Part shown: piece by piece, positions 52,517-61,918 of the stretch
Layout: each line of letters begins with the position of its first letter
How positions within the stretch are numbered: the stretch's first letter is position 1
NCBI RefSeq assembly: GCF_022170785.1
Contig: NZ_CP081870.1
Coordinates: 3,782,001-3,846,000 of the forward strand
DNA: 64,000 bases
Direction of reading: 5' to 3'
Source: Rossellomorea marisflavi
Lineage (GTDB): Bacteria; Bacillota; Bacilli; Bacillales; Bacillaceae_B
Notes under the pieces: model-generated
Told to the model about the DNA's origin: nothing
The model's input: the letters and a program-made list of their open reading frames with translations, nothing else
The model's database searches: none
Program-made: the position numbers and the translations under genes

Positions 52517-52893
52517 CATTTCCCCTCCCCAGATATTCAACACGTTAATTATATCTCAGGAAGGTCTTTCGAATTACATTTATGTAAAAAAATACAAAAA
52601 ATATTTCCATCTACAGTGATTAAAAACCCTTTCCGAAGAATAAGTCGCTTTTTTATCCGCTGCTCTCTTTACACCCACAGATGAACCTATCACCTTTGAT
52701 TCATGCAACTTTCTGTTTCACGATGGTATCTAGCCTACACCAACGGCCTTCTCACTCTAATTAAGTACGTTCAAAATATACTTTTCATTATAGTTATCAC
52801 AGTCATCTGAATCGACAACATATTGCATGAACTGACAATCTTGTATACTATTAGACAGGACAAAACTTTTTTACAGAAAGGTATAGATTTCCC
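52517..52893. other. Gap between divergent genes
   Basis: No gene that I can support. It should hold the promoters of the lipoprotein gene (leftward) and of the polymerase-like gene (rightward); TATACT at 52844-52849 is a possible -10 box for the latter. Confidence 0.4.
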
Positions 52894-54015
52894 ATGCAAT
52901 CTCAATCTAACTCTCATTTAGAAAGTAAAAAATGGCTTTTAGCATTTATCCTTAGTTTTACTGTCTTTCTACAATATGCACGTCCCTTCACAGATGGGTT
53001 ACATGCCACCATCCCATCTATACAATACGTGCTTTATTTAACATTTTTCATTTTTGCCATCCTGTTCGGGTTTCAGAAGACTGAAATTTCTATAAAGCCC
53101 TATTGGTACAGTCTCTTTATAGTTGCTATGCCATTAATCAATCTATTGCTTGTTTTTCTATTCCCAGAGGGACATCATGAGAACAAGTTAAAGATCAGTT
53201 TTGAAACATTGCAATTCTTCCTTATGACCTTAATTATTGTTGTGACTCTTTCCAGAGCAACCCTTATTGCCATATTAAAGCGTTTTACATTTATCGTGTT
53301 CATTGTTGCACTTGGTTTCCAAGTAGCGACTAGCATGCATGTTTTGGCTCCAAGTGAACTCTTAAACTCAAATACAATAGGCTATATGCTGGCACCATAT
53401 CTTATCTTCCTCTTTATGTCTCGATCGAATTTAGCCTACAGAATTCCAGTCTATATCATTGGAACGCTATTGATTTATATTACCGGTGCCGCTACCACTC
53501 TTGTAGGATTTGTACTACTCCCTCTTTTCATGTTTATCTTTAATAGAGTAAAACATCCTAGACTTATGTTCACAGCCCTCATCCTGGGTGGCTTTTTAGT
53601 CATTACCATTCCTATCCTGTACCCTTCACCTATTTTTGAATCTCTGTTTACTCATCGGGATATTTTGTGGAGCGTATACTTTCAACATGCTTCTGAAACA
53701 CTTCATACATTTTTGTTAGGAACAGGAGAATGGAAAGTTGAAACTGTCGGGGTGGAAACTCTAGAAGGTTTAAAAGCACATAACACTTATTTAAGTTTAT
53801 TTCATTTAAATGGATTAATTGGATTGGTATTTTATCTTCTATATATTACTTTTGGGGTAAGAAGAAAGCATACCAATTTTAATATGATAGATGGATTACT
53901 TTTTCTGTCCCTAACATTCCAAGTTGCGGAATCTAACACTCCTATTTTCTCATTTACTTACTCATCATTTATATTTTCTTTTTGTAGTTTAATGAATAGA
54001 ACTAACGAAAGGTAG
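52894..54015 (+). CDS. O-antigen polymerase/ligase-like membrane protein (Wzy family)
   Basis: A 373-residue protein with about ten membrane segments. The region LLGTGEWKVETVGVETLEGL followed by KAHNTYLSLFHLNGLIGLVF carries the GxG...HNxYL loop typical of Wzy polymerases and WaaL-type ligases. It is the second protein of this kind in the locus (the other is at 57018-58325) and is read toward the leftward cluster, with a strong palindrome between them. It may link or polymerise the glycan; the role cannot be settled from sequence. AAAGG precedes the ATG. Confidence 0.65.
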   Translation: MQSQSNSHLESKKWLLAFILSFTVFLQYARPFTDGLHATIPSIQYVLYLTFFIFAILFGFQKTEISIKPYWYSLFIVAMPLINLLLVFLFPEGHHENKLKISFETLQFFLMTLIIVVTLSRATLIAILKRFTFIVFIVALGFQVATSMHVLAPSELLNSNTIGYMLAPYLIFLFMSRSNLAYRIPVYIIGTLLIYITGAATTLVGFVLLPLFMFIFNRVKHPRLMFTALILGGFLVITIPILYPSPIFESLFTHRDILWSVYFQHASETLHTFLLGTGEWKVETVGVETLEGLKAHNTYLSLFHLNGLIGLVFYLLYITFGVRRKHTNFNMIDGLLFLSLTFQVAESNTPIFSFTYSSFIFSFCSLMNRTNER

Positions 54016-54285
54016 TAAATTCGGTTTGGCCAACTCATGGGAATTAATTTACTTCTATGAGGTGTGTGTCTCACTGATGTTTCAAAAGGCTTCTTTGGAA
54101 GTAATAATTCTTCAATATAGCTATCTGTCATCTTTAGTAAAATGGCACTGTCAGCGCTTTTTCTAATGCACGTAAGAAAGATCACTTCCGTTACTTTTTG
54201 TCGTGAATATCCGGTTCTGGTGTCAATACCTCTATGGCTTCAGCCCCATGATGCTGGGTTTGCGTAGCACAAAAAACCTCTTAAT
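54016..54285. other. Gap between convergent genes of the polysaccharide locus
   Basis: No supported gene. Short frames on both strands lack ribosome binding sites and family features. It could be debris of an older gene. Confidence 0.4.
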
Positions 54286-54317
54286 GAACCAAGCACACCC
54301 TAGGGTGTGCTTGGTTC
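54286..54317. terminator. 32-bp perfect palindrome, bidirectional terminator candidate
   Basis: The arms GAACCAAGCACACCCT and AGGGTGTGCTTGGTTC are exact complements with no spacer, so the RNA hairpin would have a tight loop within CCCTAGGG. It sits between two convergent genes (52894-54015 and 54405-55502) and can stop both. The G+C-rich, perfectly matched arms stand out in A+T-rich surroundings. Confidence 0.65.
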
Positions 54318-54404
54318 CTTATAGGAAGGCGATGTGTTGTTGGTCGGTACCTTGTCACTGTATAGTAAGTTACATTTCACTCTTTGGTAAGTAAATATGA
54401 GATA

Positions 54405-55502
54405 TCATTTCCGCTTCAAAGATTCAAATAATCCAATCCATTCCTTCACTATATTATCAAGTCTAAATCTATCTAGACCTATTAAAGAATTCTTCGCTAG
54501 CTTTTTTCTAACGTCTGAGTTATTTATAAGATATTCTATTTTCTCTACCATTTCGTCAACATTGAAATCAGAAACTAAATAGCCATTTACATTTTGTTTA
54601 ATAATTTCTGCAGGACCATTTTTACAATCGAAACTAATTACAGGAATTCCAGACTGAAGAGCTTCTATAAGAACCATACCAAATGATTCTTTACGTGATG
54701 TCATTACATAGAAAGCATAGTCCTTATACCTACTATAAATATCAGTTACTTCTCCTTTTAAGTAGATATTATTATTAAGCTTTTTGATCTCAATACTTTG
54801 TTTAATTTCCTTGAGGTGCTCCCCACTCCCGTAAATATGCCACTCCCAATCCTTATGTTTAGCGAATATTCTGTCAGCAACTTCTATTAAGTAATCATAC
54901 CCTTTAACTTTCACAAATCGGCCACAAGTAATAATTTTTTTGGAGTTTAAATCGTAACTAAAATTGGTGATACTCTCATCCAAAGGATTGTATATTTGTT
55001 CAATCCTATTAATTTTCCTTATATTTTGGAGGTAGTCAGCTTTATCACGATTAGTTAAGACCACTATGCTGTCATTGTACTTCCCAGCTATTTTCCTGCC
55101 AAACCATGCTAGTCCAAAGATCTTCCCCCCATCAGCATAGCTTGCATGCTCAACAGATATAGTCTTTATATTGGGGAATTTTTTTAACACTCTCCATGTA
55201 AAACAATTAAAACCTATTGCTTCTATTATTAAAAAATCGATAGAATGCTCCTCTACATATCTCTTGAATTTTGTTTGGATATTAATCATGTTTTTTCTTA
55301 CGCTAAAAGGTTCTTCAAAAAAATTAAAAACCCTTATGTCTTCATTAAGTTCAAACAATGGAGTTTTTCTTGTTTTGAAAAGTGAAAGGATTGTAATTTC
55401 ATAATTTTTTTCCGCGGCTAATCTATTTGCTAATATACATACAGACCTAGTATCTCCTCCTTGATTAAATATGTTTTTAACCAAAAAAGTTATTTTATTC
55501 AT
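54405..55502 (-). CDS. Glycosyltransferase family 4
   Basis: A 365-residue GT-B enzyme. The C-terminal half has the family features: IITCGRFVKVKGYDYLIEVA, WHIYGSGEHLKEI, and SRKESFGMVLIEALQSGIPV with the conserved E-x7-E pair (ESFGMVLIE). It adds one sugar to the repeat unit from a nucleotide sugar; donor and linkage are unknown. AAGGAG precedes the ATG; it overlaps the end of the flippase gene by eight bases and is the last gene of the operon. Confidence 0.85.
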   Translation of the reverse strand: MNKITFLVKNIFNQGGDTRSVCILANRLAAEKNYEITILSLFKTRKTPLFELNEDIRVFNFFEEPFSVRKNMINIQTKFKRYVEEHSIDFLIIEAIGFNCFTWRVLKKFPNIKTISVEHASYADGGKIFGLAWFGRKIAGKYNDSIVVLTNRDKADYLQNIRKINRIEQIYNPLDESITNFSYDLNSKKIITCGRFVKVKGYDYLIEVADRIFAKHKDWEWHIYGSGEHLKEIKQSIEIKKLNNNIYLKGEVTDIYSRYKDYAFYVMTSRKESFGMVLIEALQSGIPVISFDCKNGPAEIIKQNVNGYLVSDFNVDEMVEKIEYLINNSDVRKKLAKNSLIGLDRFRLDNIVKEWIGLFESLKRK

Positions 55503-57021
55503 AGGATTTTCTCCTTATTTTTAGAAACTTTAATATTAAATTTGAAAAATATTTAAACTCTTGGGTTTTAAAAGAGAAAACTGCAAATAGGAAATTGGGT
55601 ATAACTAAACATATTAAAGCTTTAATGCAAAAACTAAATAGATCTTGTTGAGGTAAAAGTTGAATTAAACACCACACTATAGATCCAACCATTACATTAA
55701 AGATCGTGTAATATAGAATTTTAAAATAATATCTACTAACTTTCTCCAAAAAAACATGCTTAAATACTATATATGGCTCAATCCAGAAACTTGTTAATAT
55801 CATACTAATAATTGTACCAAGTAATACACCATTTAATCCCATCATATTAACAAAAAGAACCGATAATATTATATTCAAGCCTCCTTCGATTATAGGCTTG
55901 TATTTATCTTGTCTAAACAATCCTGCAGCATTTTTAAACAATAGGGCAGTGTTTCTAAAACTAAATAGATAAAAATTTATCACAATTAGAACTATAGTAG
56001 TTGAATTTAAAACGTATGCTTCTCCAAGCCACAGGTTAATAAATGGATTAATTAAGATCCATAAACTGATGGAACAGAATCCTACAATCCAAAAGTTTAT
56101 AAATAATAAATTTTTAAATATGTTAAAGTTTCTTTTAGTGTCTTCAGTAACTAATAGGTTACCCACACTAGCAGTTACAGAATTGTATATTTGATTAAAT
56201 ATAGCAATTATAGCATTAACTACCAAAATGTAGTTTGAATATAATCCAACCCAATATACTCCTAAGTATAATGAAATCACAATGTTATCTGTTCCTTGTA
56301 GAATCGCTCCGCCAAACTTATGTAGTAGAATTGCTCTTACATTAGCAAAAATACTAGTTTTTTCTTCATTGCTTATGCTAATCTTATTTTTATTTTTCAA
56401 AAAGGGAAACATTTTATTTGCAACTTTAGAAATTAACAAATTCTCGAGAAGTGTCATTAATATTTGTATTACTAAAAATAAAACGAAGTTTTTTGTAATC
56501 AACAAAATAAGAACTTGGAAAATATTCAACAAAACAATTGACGAATAGTGAATAGTATTTATAATGTAATTTTTTTGATTAGCTATAACAATTGATCTTT
56601 TGTAAGCATAGAAGTATGAAATAGTAGTATTTATTACAAATAAAAAGAAAATAAAGTGAACGTACGGGATAGTTGTAGTTGATGTAAAGAATGATACAAA
56701 TGGTAGAATTAGTACTCCAAAGACAAATACCACAATTCCAATAACGGTATAAGCTTTTTTATAAAAATTCATTAATCCCATAATTGTATTTTCGTTTTTC
56801 TTGGCTAATGGTGCATAGAGGCTATAAACTATAGCACTGCCAATACCTAAATCCGCTAAAGAAAGTATAGTCACAATATTAATAAAAAGACTATTTAAAC
56901 CTAGATACTCAACTCCAAGTGTCTTTATAAAAATATACCTTGCGGGAAAAGCTATTAGCATTGCTAGTATTTGACCGAAAAATGAAATAGTTACATTTCT
57001 AAAAGAGTTATAAGTTCTCAA
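55495..57021 (-). CDS. Wzx-type polysaccharide flippase
   Basis: A 508-residue protein with about 12-14 membrane segments of the polysaccharide transport (PST/MATE-like) family: YNSFRNVTISFFGQILAMLI at the N-terminus, GVEYLGLNSLFINIVTILSL, ADLGIGSAIVYSLYAPLA. It would turn the lipid-linked repeat unit across the membrane. TTG start at 57021 follows GAGGG and overlaps the stop codon of the polymerase gene. Very A+T-rich codon use. Confidence 0.88.
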   Translation of the reverse strand: MRTYNSFRNVTISFFGQILAMLIAFPARYIFIKTLGVEYLGLNSLFINIVTILSLADLGIGSAIVYSLYAPLAKKNENTIMGLMNFYKKAYTVIGIVVFVFGVLILPFVSFFTSTTTIPYVHFIFFLFVINTTISYFYAYKRSIVIANQKNYIINTIHYSSIVLLNIFQVLILLITKNFVLFLVIQILMTLLENLLISKVANKMFPFLKNKNKISISNEEKTSIFANVRAILLHKFGGAILQGTDNIVISLYLGVYWVGLYSNYILVVNAIIAIFNQIYNSVTASVGNLLVTEDTKRNFNIFKNLLFINFWIVGFCSISLWILINPFINLWLGEAYVLNSTTIVLIVINFYLFSFRNTALLFKNAAGLFRQDKYKPIIEGGLNIILSVLFVNMMGLNGVLLGTIISMILTSFWIEPYIVFKHVFLEKVSRYYFKILYYTIFNVMVGSIVWCLIQLLPQQDLFSFCIKALICLVIPNFLFAVFSFKTQEFKYFSNLILKFLKIRRKSYE

Positions 57022-58325
57022 GTTTCAACCCTCTTCTTAAAAATATTTACATTTTCTTCTTCTAATTTATCCTTTCCTTCGTATATAAAGAACATAAAAA
57101 TTATCCAAGTAGTAGAAACTAAAGTTCCACCATATATAGAAATAATCAATAAAACAAAGACACTGATTCGCGAAAATCCTTTCGTCTTATAAAACAAATC
57201 AAAAAACATTAAAGCAAATACAATAAATGTAAGTATCCCTCCCGTGACCAGTACATAGGCTACAGTGTTCATGTATTCATAATTATAGAGTCTTTGACCA
57301 TTGGCATTAATTCCATAAAGGTCATTTTCAGTCGTGATGTTATTACTTAAAACATAGGATGTTACGTTACCGTAGCCAGTACCAATTAACTTGTGATATC
57401 CATCTAACTGTTCAAATACTTGAAATCCTCTAACAATGCGCACCCCTGTTGAATCGTATGAAGTTCCTTCTACAAATCTGCCAATCGTTGCTTTATGCAG
57501 TGGTTCATTGTTAAATACTAAGATTACAAAGGACAAGCTTACAAATATAAACAAAAATGAAATACCTACTCTTTTACGAAAAGTTAATCTTTTATGCAAT
57601 GAAAGTAACCAAATTAACCAAATTATCAAAGTGATAAAAATGGCCTGTGCTGAAAGTGTTGCGATCAAGGATATACTTACTAATAATGCAAATTTAACAC
57701 TAGTATATTTTTTTTCTTTATTAAACTCAAATAATGAGAATAACAGTGCAGGAAATAGAAATTGTGCTAAGACACCTGGTTCTAAAAAAAATGCTTGAGG
57801 TCTAAACAATTGAGAATATACTGCATCAAAATCTATTAAATTGTAAGTGGTATTATTGTAAAGTGGAATAAATTTCACAACTGAGGGGATAATCTTATGA
57901 AAGAAATAAAAAGCGAAAACTTGGATAAAAAGAAATGCACTAGCAAGCATTACTATCCAGCGATAAATGCGTATAGATAAATCCAAATCAAAATAAAGTT
58001 TTCTAATGTAAACAATGATTACAAAATAAAAAAATAAGCGTGCAAATAATTTTATAGAATCATTTATATTATAGCTCTCAATTTGTGAAAGTGCTGAAAG
58101 TAAACTTGTAAGTAATAGAATATACAAGAATAAGCTATAGAGGGAAAAAGAAATATTTCCGTTTTTCTGACTGATTTCAACGACACCTAAAACAGTGAAA
58201 AAAATTAAACCAATCTCACCTAGCGTTATATTTGGAATGGGAGAAGCATACTGGTGTAATAAAGGCATAACACACACAAAAAATGTGAAAACTTTTTCTT
58301 TACTTATTAAATAATTTGTTTTCAT
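57018..58325 (-). CDS. Wzy-type O-antigen / exopolysaccharide polymerase
   Basis: A 435-residue membrane protein with about ten hydrophobic segments. The periplasmic-type loop has PQAFFLEPGVLAQFLFPALL and later KLIGTGYGNVTSYVL; the latter corresponds to the GxG motif of polymerases. As the wzy between a flippase and transferases, it should polymerise the flipped repeat units. AGGTAAATT precedes the ATG. A+T-rich. Confidence 0.82.
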   Translation of the reverse strand: MKTNYLISKEKVFTFFVCVMPLLHQYASPIPNITLGEIGLIFFTVLGVVEISQKNGNISFSLYSLFLYILLLTSLLSALSQIESYNINDSIKLFARLFFYFVIIVYIRKLYFDLDLSIRIYRWIVMLASAFLFIQVFAFYFFHKIIPSVVKFIPLYNNTTYNLIDFDAVYSQLFRPQAFFLEPGVLAQFLFPALLFSLFEFNKEKKYTSVKFALLVSISLIATLSAQAIFITLIIWLIWLLSLHKRLTFRKRVGISFLFIFVSLSFVILVFNNEPLHKATIGRFVEGTSYDSTGVRIVRGFQVFEQLDGYHKLIGTGYGNVTSYVLSNNITTENDLYGINANGQRLYNYEYMNTVAYVLVTGGILTFIVFALMFFDLFYKTKGFSRISVFVLLIISIYGGTLVSTTWIIFMFFIYEGKDKLEEENVNIFKKRVET

Positions 58326-58337
58326 AATTTACCTCTA

Positions 58338-59507
58338 CTATATTTTTCTTATTTCCTCATAAGTTCGAGCACAGTTCCTTTGATCATGTAATGGAAAAAA
58401 GTTTTTAATCCTTTTTGAATAAGTCTTTGATAGGTTGAAATTATCGTTGTGTCTAAGTTTAATTTCTTTTATTAAATCTGAAGAATTGTACAAAACAGGA
58501 CCAAAACCATCTCTTACATAATTAAAATAACCTTCTTTATAATGATTTTGCCGATATTTAGAATCATCAAAATGGTAATGTAAAATAGGTTTGTTCATGT
58601 ATGCAAAATCAAAAAAAACACTTGAATAATCTGTGATTAAAATTGCAGATTCTTTTAAAAGTTCTTGCACGTCAAACTCATTTTTCTTAGCGATGGTTAT
58701 ATTATTAGTTGATTTACCAAAGAGATGAATATATTTTTGAACGTTATCATGTGGATAGAAAATAATTTTCAGGTCATTTTCATCTAGGTACTTATCAAGA
58801 TCTTTATCATTTATAAGGTTTAAATATTGTTGTAAATAATCAGACATTCCGAATGCCTCTATATCATTATCTAACCATTGCCTCCATGTTGGCATTATTA
58901 AGATTTGATTTTTTTTAACTTCTACATTGTGTAATCCATCAAACCTACAAAGACCTATATATTTGACATTATTTTCTGGATATCCAAATTCTTTTACAAC
59001 ATACTCATATTCTGGTGCTGCACCACATACAAACAAATTCACTTTAGTGTTTTCATATAATGCAAAATTCAGCATGTCTTTTATTATTCCATGTTGTAGA
59101 AATACTTTTGTGTTCTTAATAACTCCCAAAATCTCCAAATTTAAACACAATTGTCCTCCTGGTTCCCCACTCCCAATATGAGAACTTATATTTTTATCAG
59201 CAACGAAGTAATAAAAAAAATGCTTAAAACTTCCAAAATGTATAATATTACCTAATTGAGATACCTTTTTGAAATCCTTAGAGTATTTATTAATTGCGTA
59301 ATACACATTATCATTCGGATGGTTTTCTCTAACATATTTGAAAAGATAGTAACCATTGTCCCTTGCATCATCAGGTCTCTCACTAATTAGCCATAAGTCT
59401 TTAATAAAAGGTTTTAATAATAGCGACAAGGGATATGCTGCCAATATTTTAATAAAACTTTTCAAATCTTTTAACCTAATTTTTTTTAGTTTGTTTATCC
59501 AATACAT
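58338..59507 (-). CDS. CDP-glycerol glycerophosphotransferase family protein (TagB/TagF type)
   Basis: A 389-residue protein of the teichoic-acid glycerophosphotransferase family: WLISERPDDARDNGYYLFKY near the N-terminus, IHFGSFKHFFYYFVADKNIS, QHGIIKDM, IMPTWRQW, ITDYSSVFFDFAYMNKPIL with the Asp-Ser-Ser motif near the C-terminus. Members move glycerol phosphate (or ribitol phosphate) from CDP-glycerol to a sugar or chain. In this operon the glycan may carry glycerol-phosphate. ATG at 59507 follows AAAAAGGTG by six bases. The gene overlaps the preceding one by 32 bp. Confidence 0.85.
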   Translation of the reverse strand: MYWINKLKKIRLKDLKSFIKILAAYPLSLLLKPFIKDLWLISERPDDARDNGYYLFKYVRENHPNDNVYYAINKYSKDFKKVSQLGNIIHFGSFKHFFYYFVADKNISSHIGSGEPGGQLCLNLEILGVIKNTKVFLQHGIIKDMLNFALYENTKVNLFVCGAAPEYEYVVKEFGYPENNVKYIGLCRFDGLHNVEVKKNQILIMPTWRQWLDNDIEAFGMSDYLQQYLNLINDKDLDKYLDENDLKIIFYPHDNVQKYIHLFGKSTNNITIAKKNEFDVQELLKESAILITDYSSVFFDFAYMNKPILHYHFDDSKYRQNHYKEGYFNYVRDGFGPVLYNSSDLIKEIKLRHNDNFNLSKTYSKRIKNFFPLHDQRNCARTYEEIRKI

Positions 59508-60300
59508 CAACTTCACCTTTTTTAAAATTATTCATACCTTTCAGCATCATGCTTAGTGCGTTAGGCACAGTGTTATCTCTTTTATATAACCTATATTTCC
59601 TCAATAAAAATTGTATTACTAATAATAGTGATAAGTTTTTGGAAAGTGCTGCAAAAAAAACACCTTTATCAAAAAAATATTTATCATTATAACCTTCAAA
59701 CCATGTTGATTCTTCTTGATTAACTACAGCAATTTCTTTTGGATTAGTTTCTATTCTCAGACCTTTTCTTAAACATTCAAATAAAAACAAACTATCTTCT
59801 CCAGCACTATATCTAGCGCCACCTCCAAATAAAAGAGAAAAACTTATATTGGCGTTCCAAATACTATTTTTTCTAAATGCAATATTTACTGCACCGTACC
59901 TCATAAAGTTATAGTTTCGGACTCTTCTTATAGTTTTTATATTTACAGTTGGTCTATTTTCATTGGAACTAGGAACATTAAATAGTATTATGTCAGCATT
60001 GGGTTGTGAATTAAATGCCTCAAGAATAATGTTTTCATATTTGGGGTTATAAACCATATCGTCATCCGCTAGTAAACAAATGTCCCCTTCAGCCCTCATC
60101 AGAGCACTATTCCTACTTAAACCAATACCCTTTTCTTGCATAGAAAATATTCTTATTTTAGAGGATTCTTTAAACAGTTCTCTGTATGCAAATTTATTGT
60201 TAGTTTGATTAATTACCAATGTATCTGTTTGTAAATTCATTGATTCTATAAATTTATCGTTTTTTTGATTCATTGTTGATAATAGGACTTCAACTTTCAC
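59476..60300 (-). CDS. GT-A family glycosyltransferase
   Basis: A 274-residue enzyme. EVLLSTMNQKNDKFIESMN, KGIGLSRNSALMRAEGDICL and LADDDMVYNP with the metal-binding DDD give a family 2-like GT-A domain; GGGARYSAGEDSLFLFECLR contains the catalytic ED motif. It adds a sugar in the repeat unit. GTG start at 60300 after AGGTGAT. Next to the other GT-A gene with four bases between them. Confidence 0.8.
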   Translation of the reverse strand: MKVEVLLSTMNQKNDKFIESMNLQTDTLVINQTNNKFAYRELFKESSKIRIFSMQEKGIGLSRNSALMRAEGDICLLADDDMVYNPKYENIILEAFNSQPNADIILFNVPSSNENRPTVNIKTIRRVRNYNFMRYGAVNIAFRKNSIWNANISFSLLFGGGARYSAGEDSLFLFECLRKGLRIETNPKEIAVVNQEESTWFEGYNDKYFFDKGVFFAALSKNLSLLLVIQFLLRKYRLYKRDNTVPNALSMMLKGMNNFKKGEVDVLDKQTKKN

Positions 60301-60304
60301 TACA

Positions 60305-61231
60305 TCACCTGTTTTTTCTAATTTTATATATTTTCAATAGTCCACTTGGGCTGTGAATAAACGATAGAGTAGAGTTTTTAATAAACTCAAGATAATTTTT
60401 TCTTCTCAATTCTGCATAAGCCAGCACTGCAAAATGTCTCATTTTGATTATTTTCTTTTCTTTAGAATTTAACATGTGGAAAAATTGCTTCTTCTTGTTA
60501 AACAATTGAATTTCCCCGGCGATTTTCCCATCACCGCTTGAAAGACCAAAAGTTTTTGTATGTTCGAAAGCTTTCACATCACATTCTGGTAAGTATCCAA
60601 ATTTACCATCTCCATTTATTGCATTTAACATTAAGTAGAATTCATCGCCTATATCTATTTCAGGAAAACATCCTATCAATTTAATATATTCTTTTTTAAA
60701 CATTAGTGTATCGGTTCCTGTTAAATGATTTAACAAATGGTATTTTAAGAGCTTAGTTTTATTAGTAATGATATCTGTTTTCAGATCCAATCTCTTTCTG
60801 TAATCTACTAAGTCATTGCTTTCGTTATACAATTTTAGATCAGTAATACAAAAATCTAATTTATTTTCCATCATAAATAAAACTTGTTTTTCAACTTTCT
60901 TTTTCATATAAATATCATCATCATCCAAAAATGTTATAAACACCCCATTCGCATATCCAATTCCAACATTTCTTGATTTTGATGATCCTAAATTTTTAAC
61001 GTTAATCTGGTGCTTAATATTAATAATATTGTTTTGCTTAACTTCAGATATTATTTCCTTTACACGCTGATTCCATGAGTAATCTGCATTATCATCAACA
61101 ACTATTATTTCTAGATTTACATAAGTCTGTCTAGCTATTGAGTTTAGTGCACAAATTAAGGTGTGATCCCTTCTATATGTCGAAACTATGACGCTAACTA
61201 ATTTATCTGGATTCAAATTCTCTACCACCAC
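60305..61231 (-). CDS. Glycosyltransferase family 2
   Basis: A 308-residue GT-A enzyme: VSVIVSTYRRDHTLICALNS, NLEIIVVDDNAD, NLGSSKSRNVGIGYANG, ITFLDDDDIY with the donor-binding DxD, and GDEFYLML. Donor and acceptor are unknown. GTG at 61231 is the longest start and overlaps the sugar transferase gene by 29 bp; a TTG five codons later is possible. A+T-rich codon use. Confidence 0.85.
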   Translation of the reverse strand: MVVENLNPDKLVSVIVSTYRRDHTLICALNSIARQTYVNLEIIVVDDNADYSWNQRVKEIISEVKQNNIINIKHQINVKNLGSSKSRNVGIGYANGVFITFLDDDDIYMKKKVEKQVLFMMENKLDFCITDLKLYNESNDLVDYRKRLDLKTDIITNKTKLLKYHLLNHLTGTDTLMFKKEYIKLIGCFPEIDIGDEFYLMLNAINGDGKFGYLPECDVKAFEHTKTFGLSSGDGKIAGEIQLFNKKKQFFHMLNSKEKKIIKMRHFAVLAYAELRRKNYLEFIKNSTLSFIHSPSGLLKIYKIRKNR

Positions 61232-61883
61232 TTTTAGATTTCAGGTCACTTTTATTTTCCTTTGATGAAGCAATTTCCTTATCCACAATTAAATTACCTT
61301 TCCCTTCTAGGTAACCTTTTCCATTTAACACGATAAATATAGTTCCGAAAAAACACTTAAGATCCATTTTAAAGTTTTGATTTTTAACATATTCGCCATC
61401 AAGTTCTGCTTTTATAATGATTGGTAACTCATCTCTCCCGTTTATTTGCGCCCAACCAGTAAGACCCGGCATTATGTTATTAACTCCATATTTTTCTCTT
61501 TCAGCAATTAAATCGTGTTGGTTCCACAAGGCAGGCCTTGGTCCAATAAAGCTCATGTCTCCAACAAAAATATTCCATAACTGTGGCAATTCATCCATAC
61601 TAGATTTCCTCAGGATTTTACCGATATATGTAATATATTGGTCTGGATTATTTAGTAGATGTGTAGGTGTGTCACTCGGAGTATCAATTTTCATTGTTCT
61701 AAATTTAAGGATATTGAAGGTCATTCTGTGCTTACCTACTCTTTTTTGCTTAAAGAGAATGGGGCCCCTTGAACTAAATTTAATAGCAATAATAATAATT
61801 AGTATAAAAGGTGTGGCTAAAATCATGCCGATTAATGACATTAGAATATCTAATAACCTTTTAATATTCAATGATTGATACAA
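61203..61883 (-). CDS. Undecaprenyl-phosphate sugar-1-phosphate transferase (EpsL/WcaJ type)
   Basis: A 226-residue initiating transferase (PF02397). One N-terminal membrane helix (LMSLIGMILATPFILIIIIA), FKQKRVGKHRMTFNILKFRT, SSMDELPQLWNIFVGDMSFI then GPRP, PGLTGWAQINGRD: the whole catalytic core. It places the first sugar phosphate on undecaprenyl phosphate and so starts the repeat unit. TTG start at 61883 after AGGGGGA. It is probably the first of the specific glycan genes after galU. Confidence 0.92.
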   Translation of the reverse strand: MYQSLNIKRLLDILMSLIGMILATPFILIIIIAIKFSSRGPILFKQKRVGKHRMTFNILKFRTMKIDTPSDTPTHLLNNPDQYITYIGKILRKSSMDELPQLWNIFVGDMSFIGPRPALWNQHDLIAEREKYGVNNIMPGLTGWAQINGRDELPIIIKAELDGEYVKNQNFKMDLKCFFGTIFIVLNGKGYLEGKGNLIVDKEIASSKENKSDLKSKSGGREFESR

Positions 61884-61918
61884 TTTCTTATCCCCCTTGA
61901 GTCTGCGGAAACTTTAAC

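Noticed and set aside
53958..54185. 75-residue frame on the minus strand
   Set aside because: It overlaps the end of the polymerase-like gene in antisense and has no ribosome binding site; it could be gene debris but cannot be supported.
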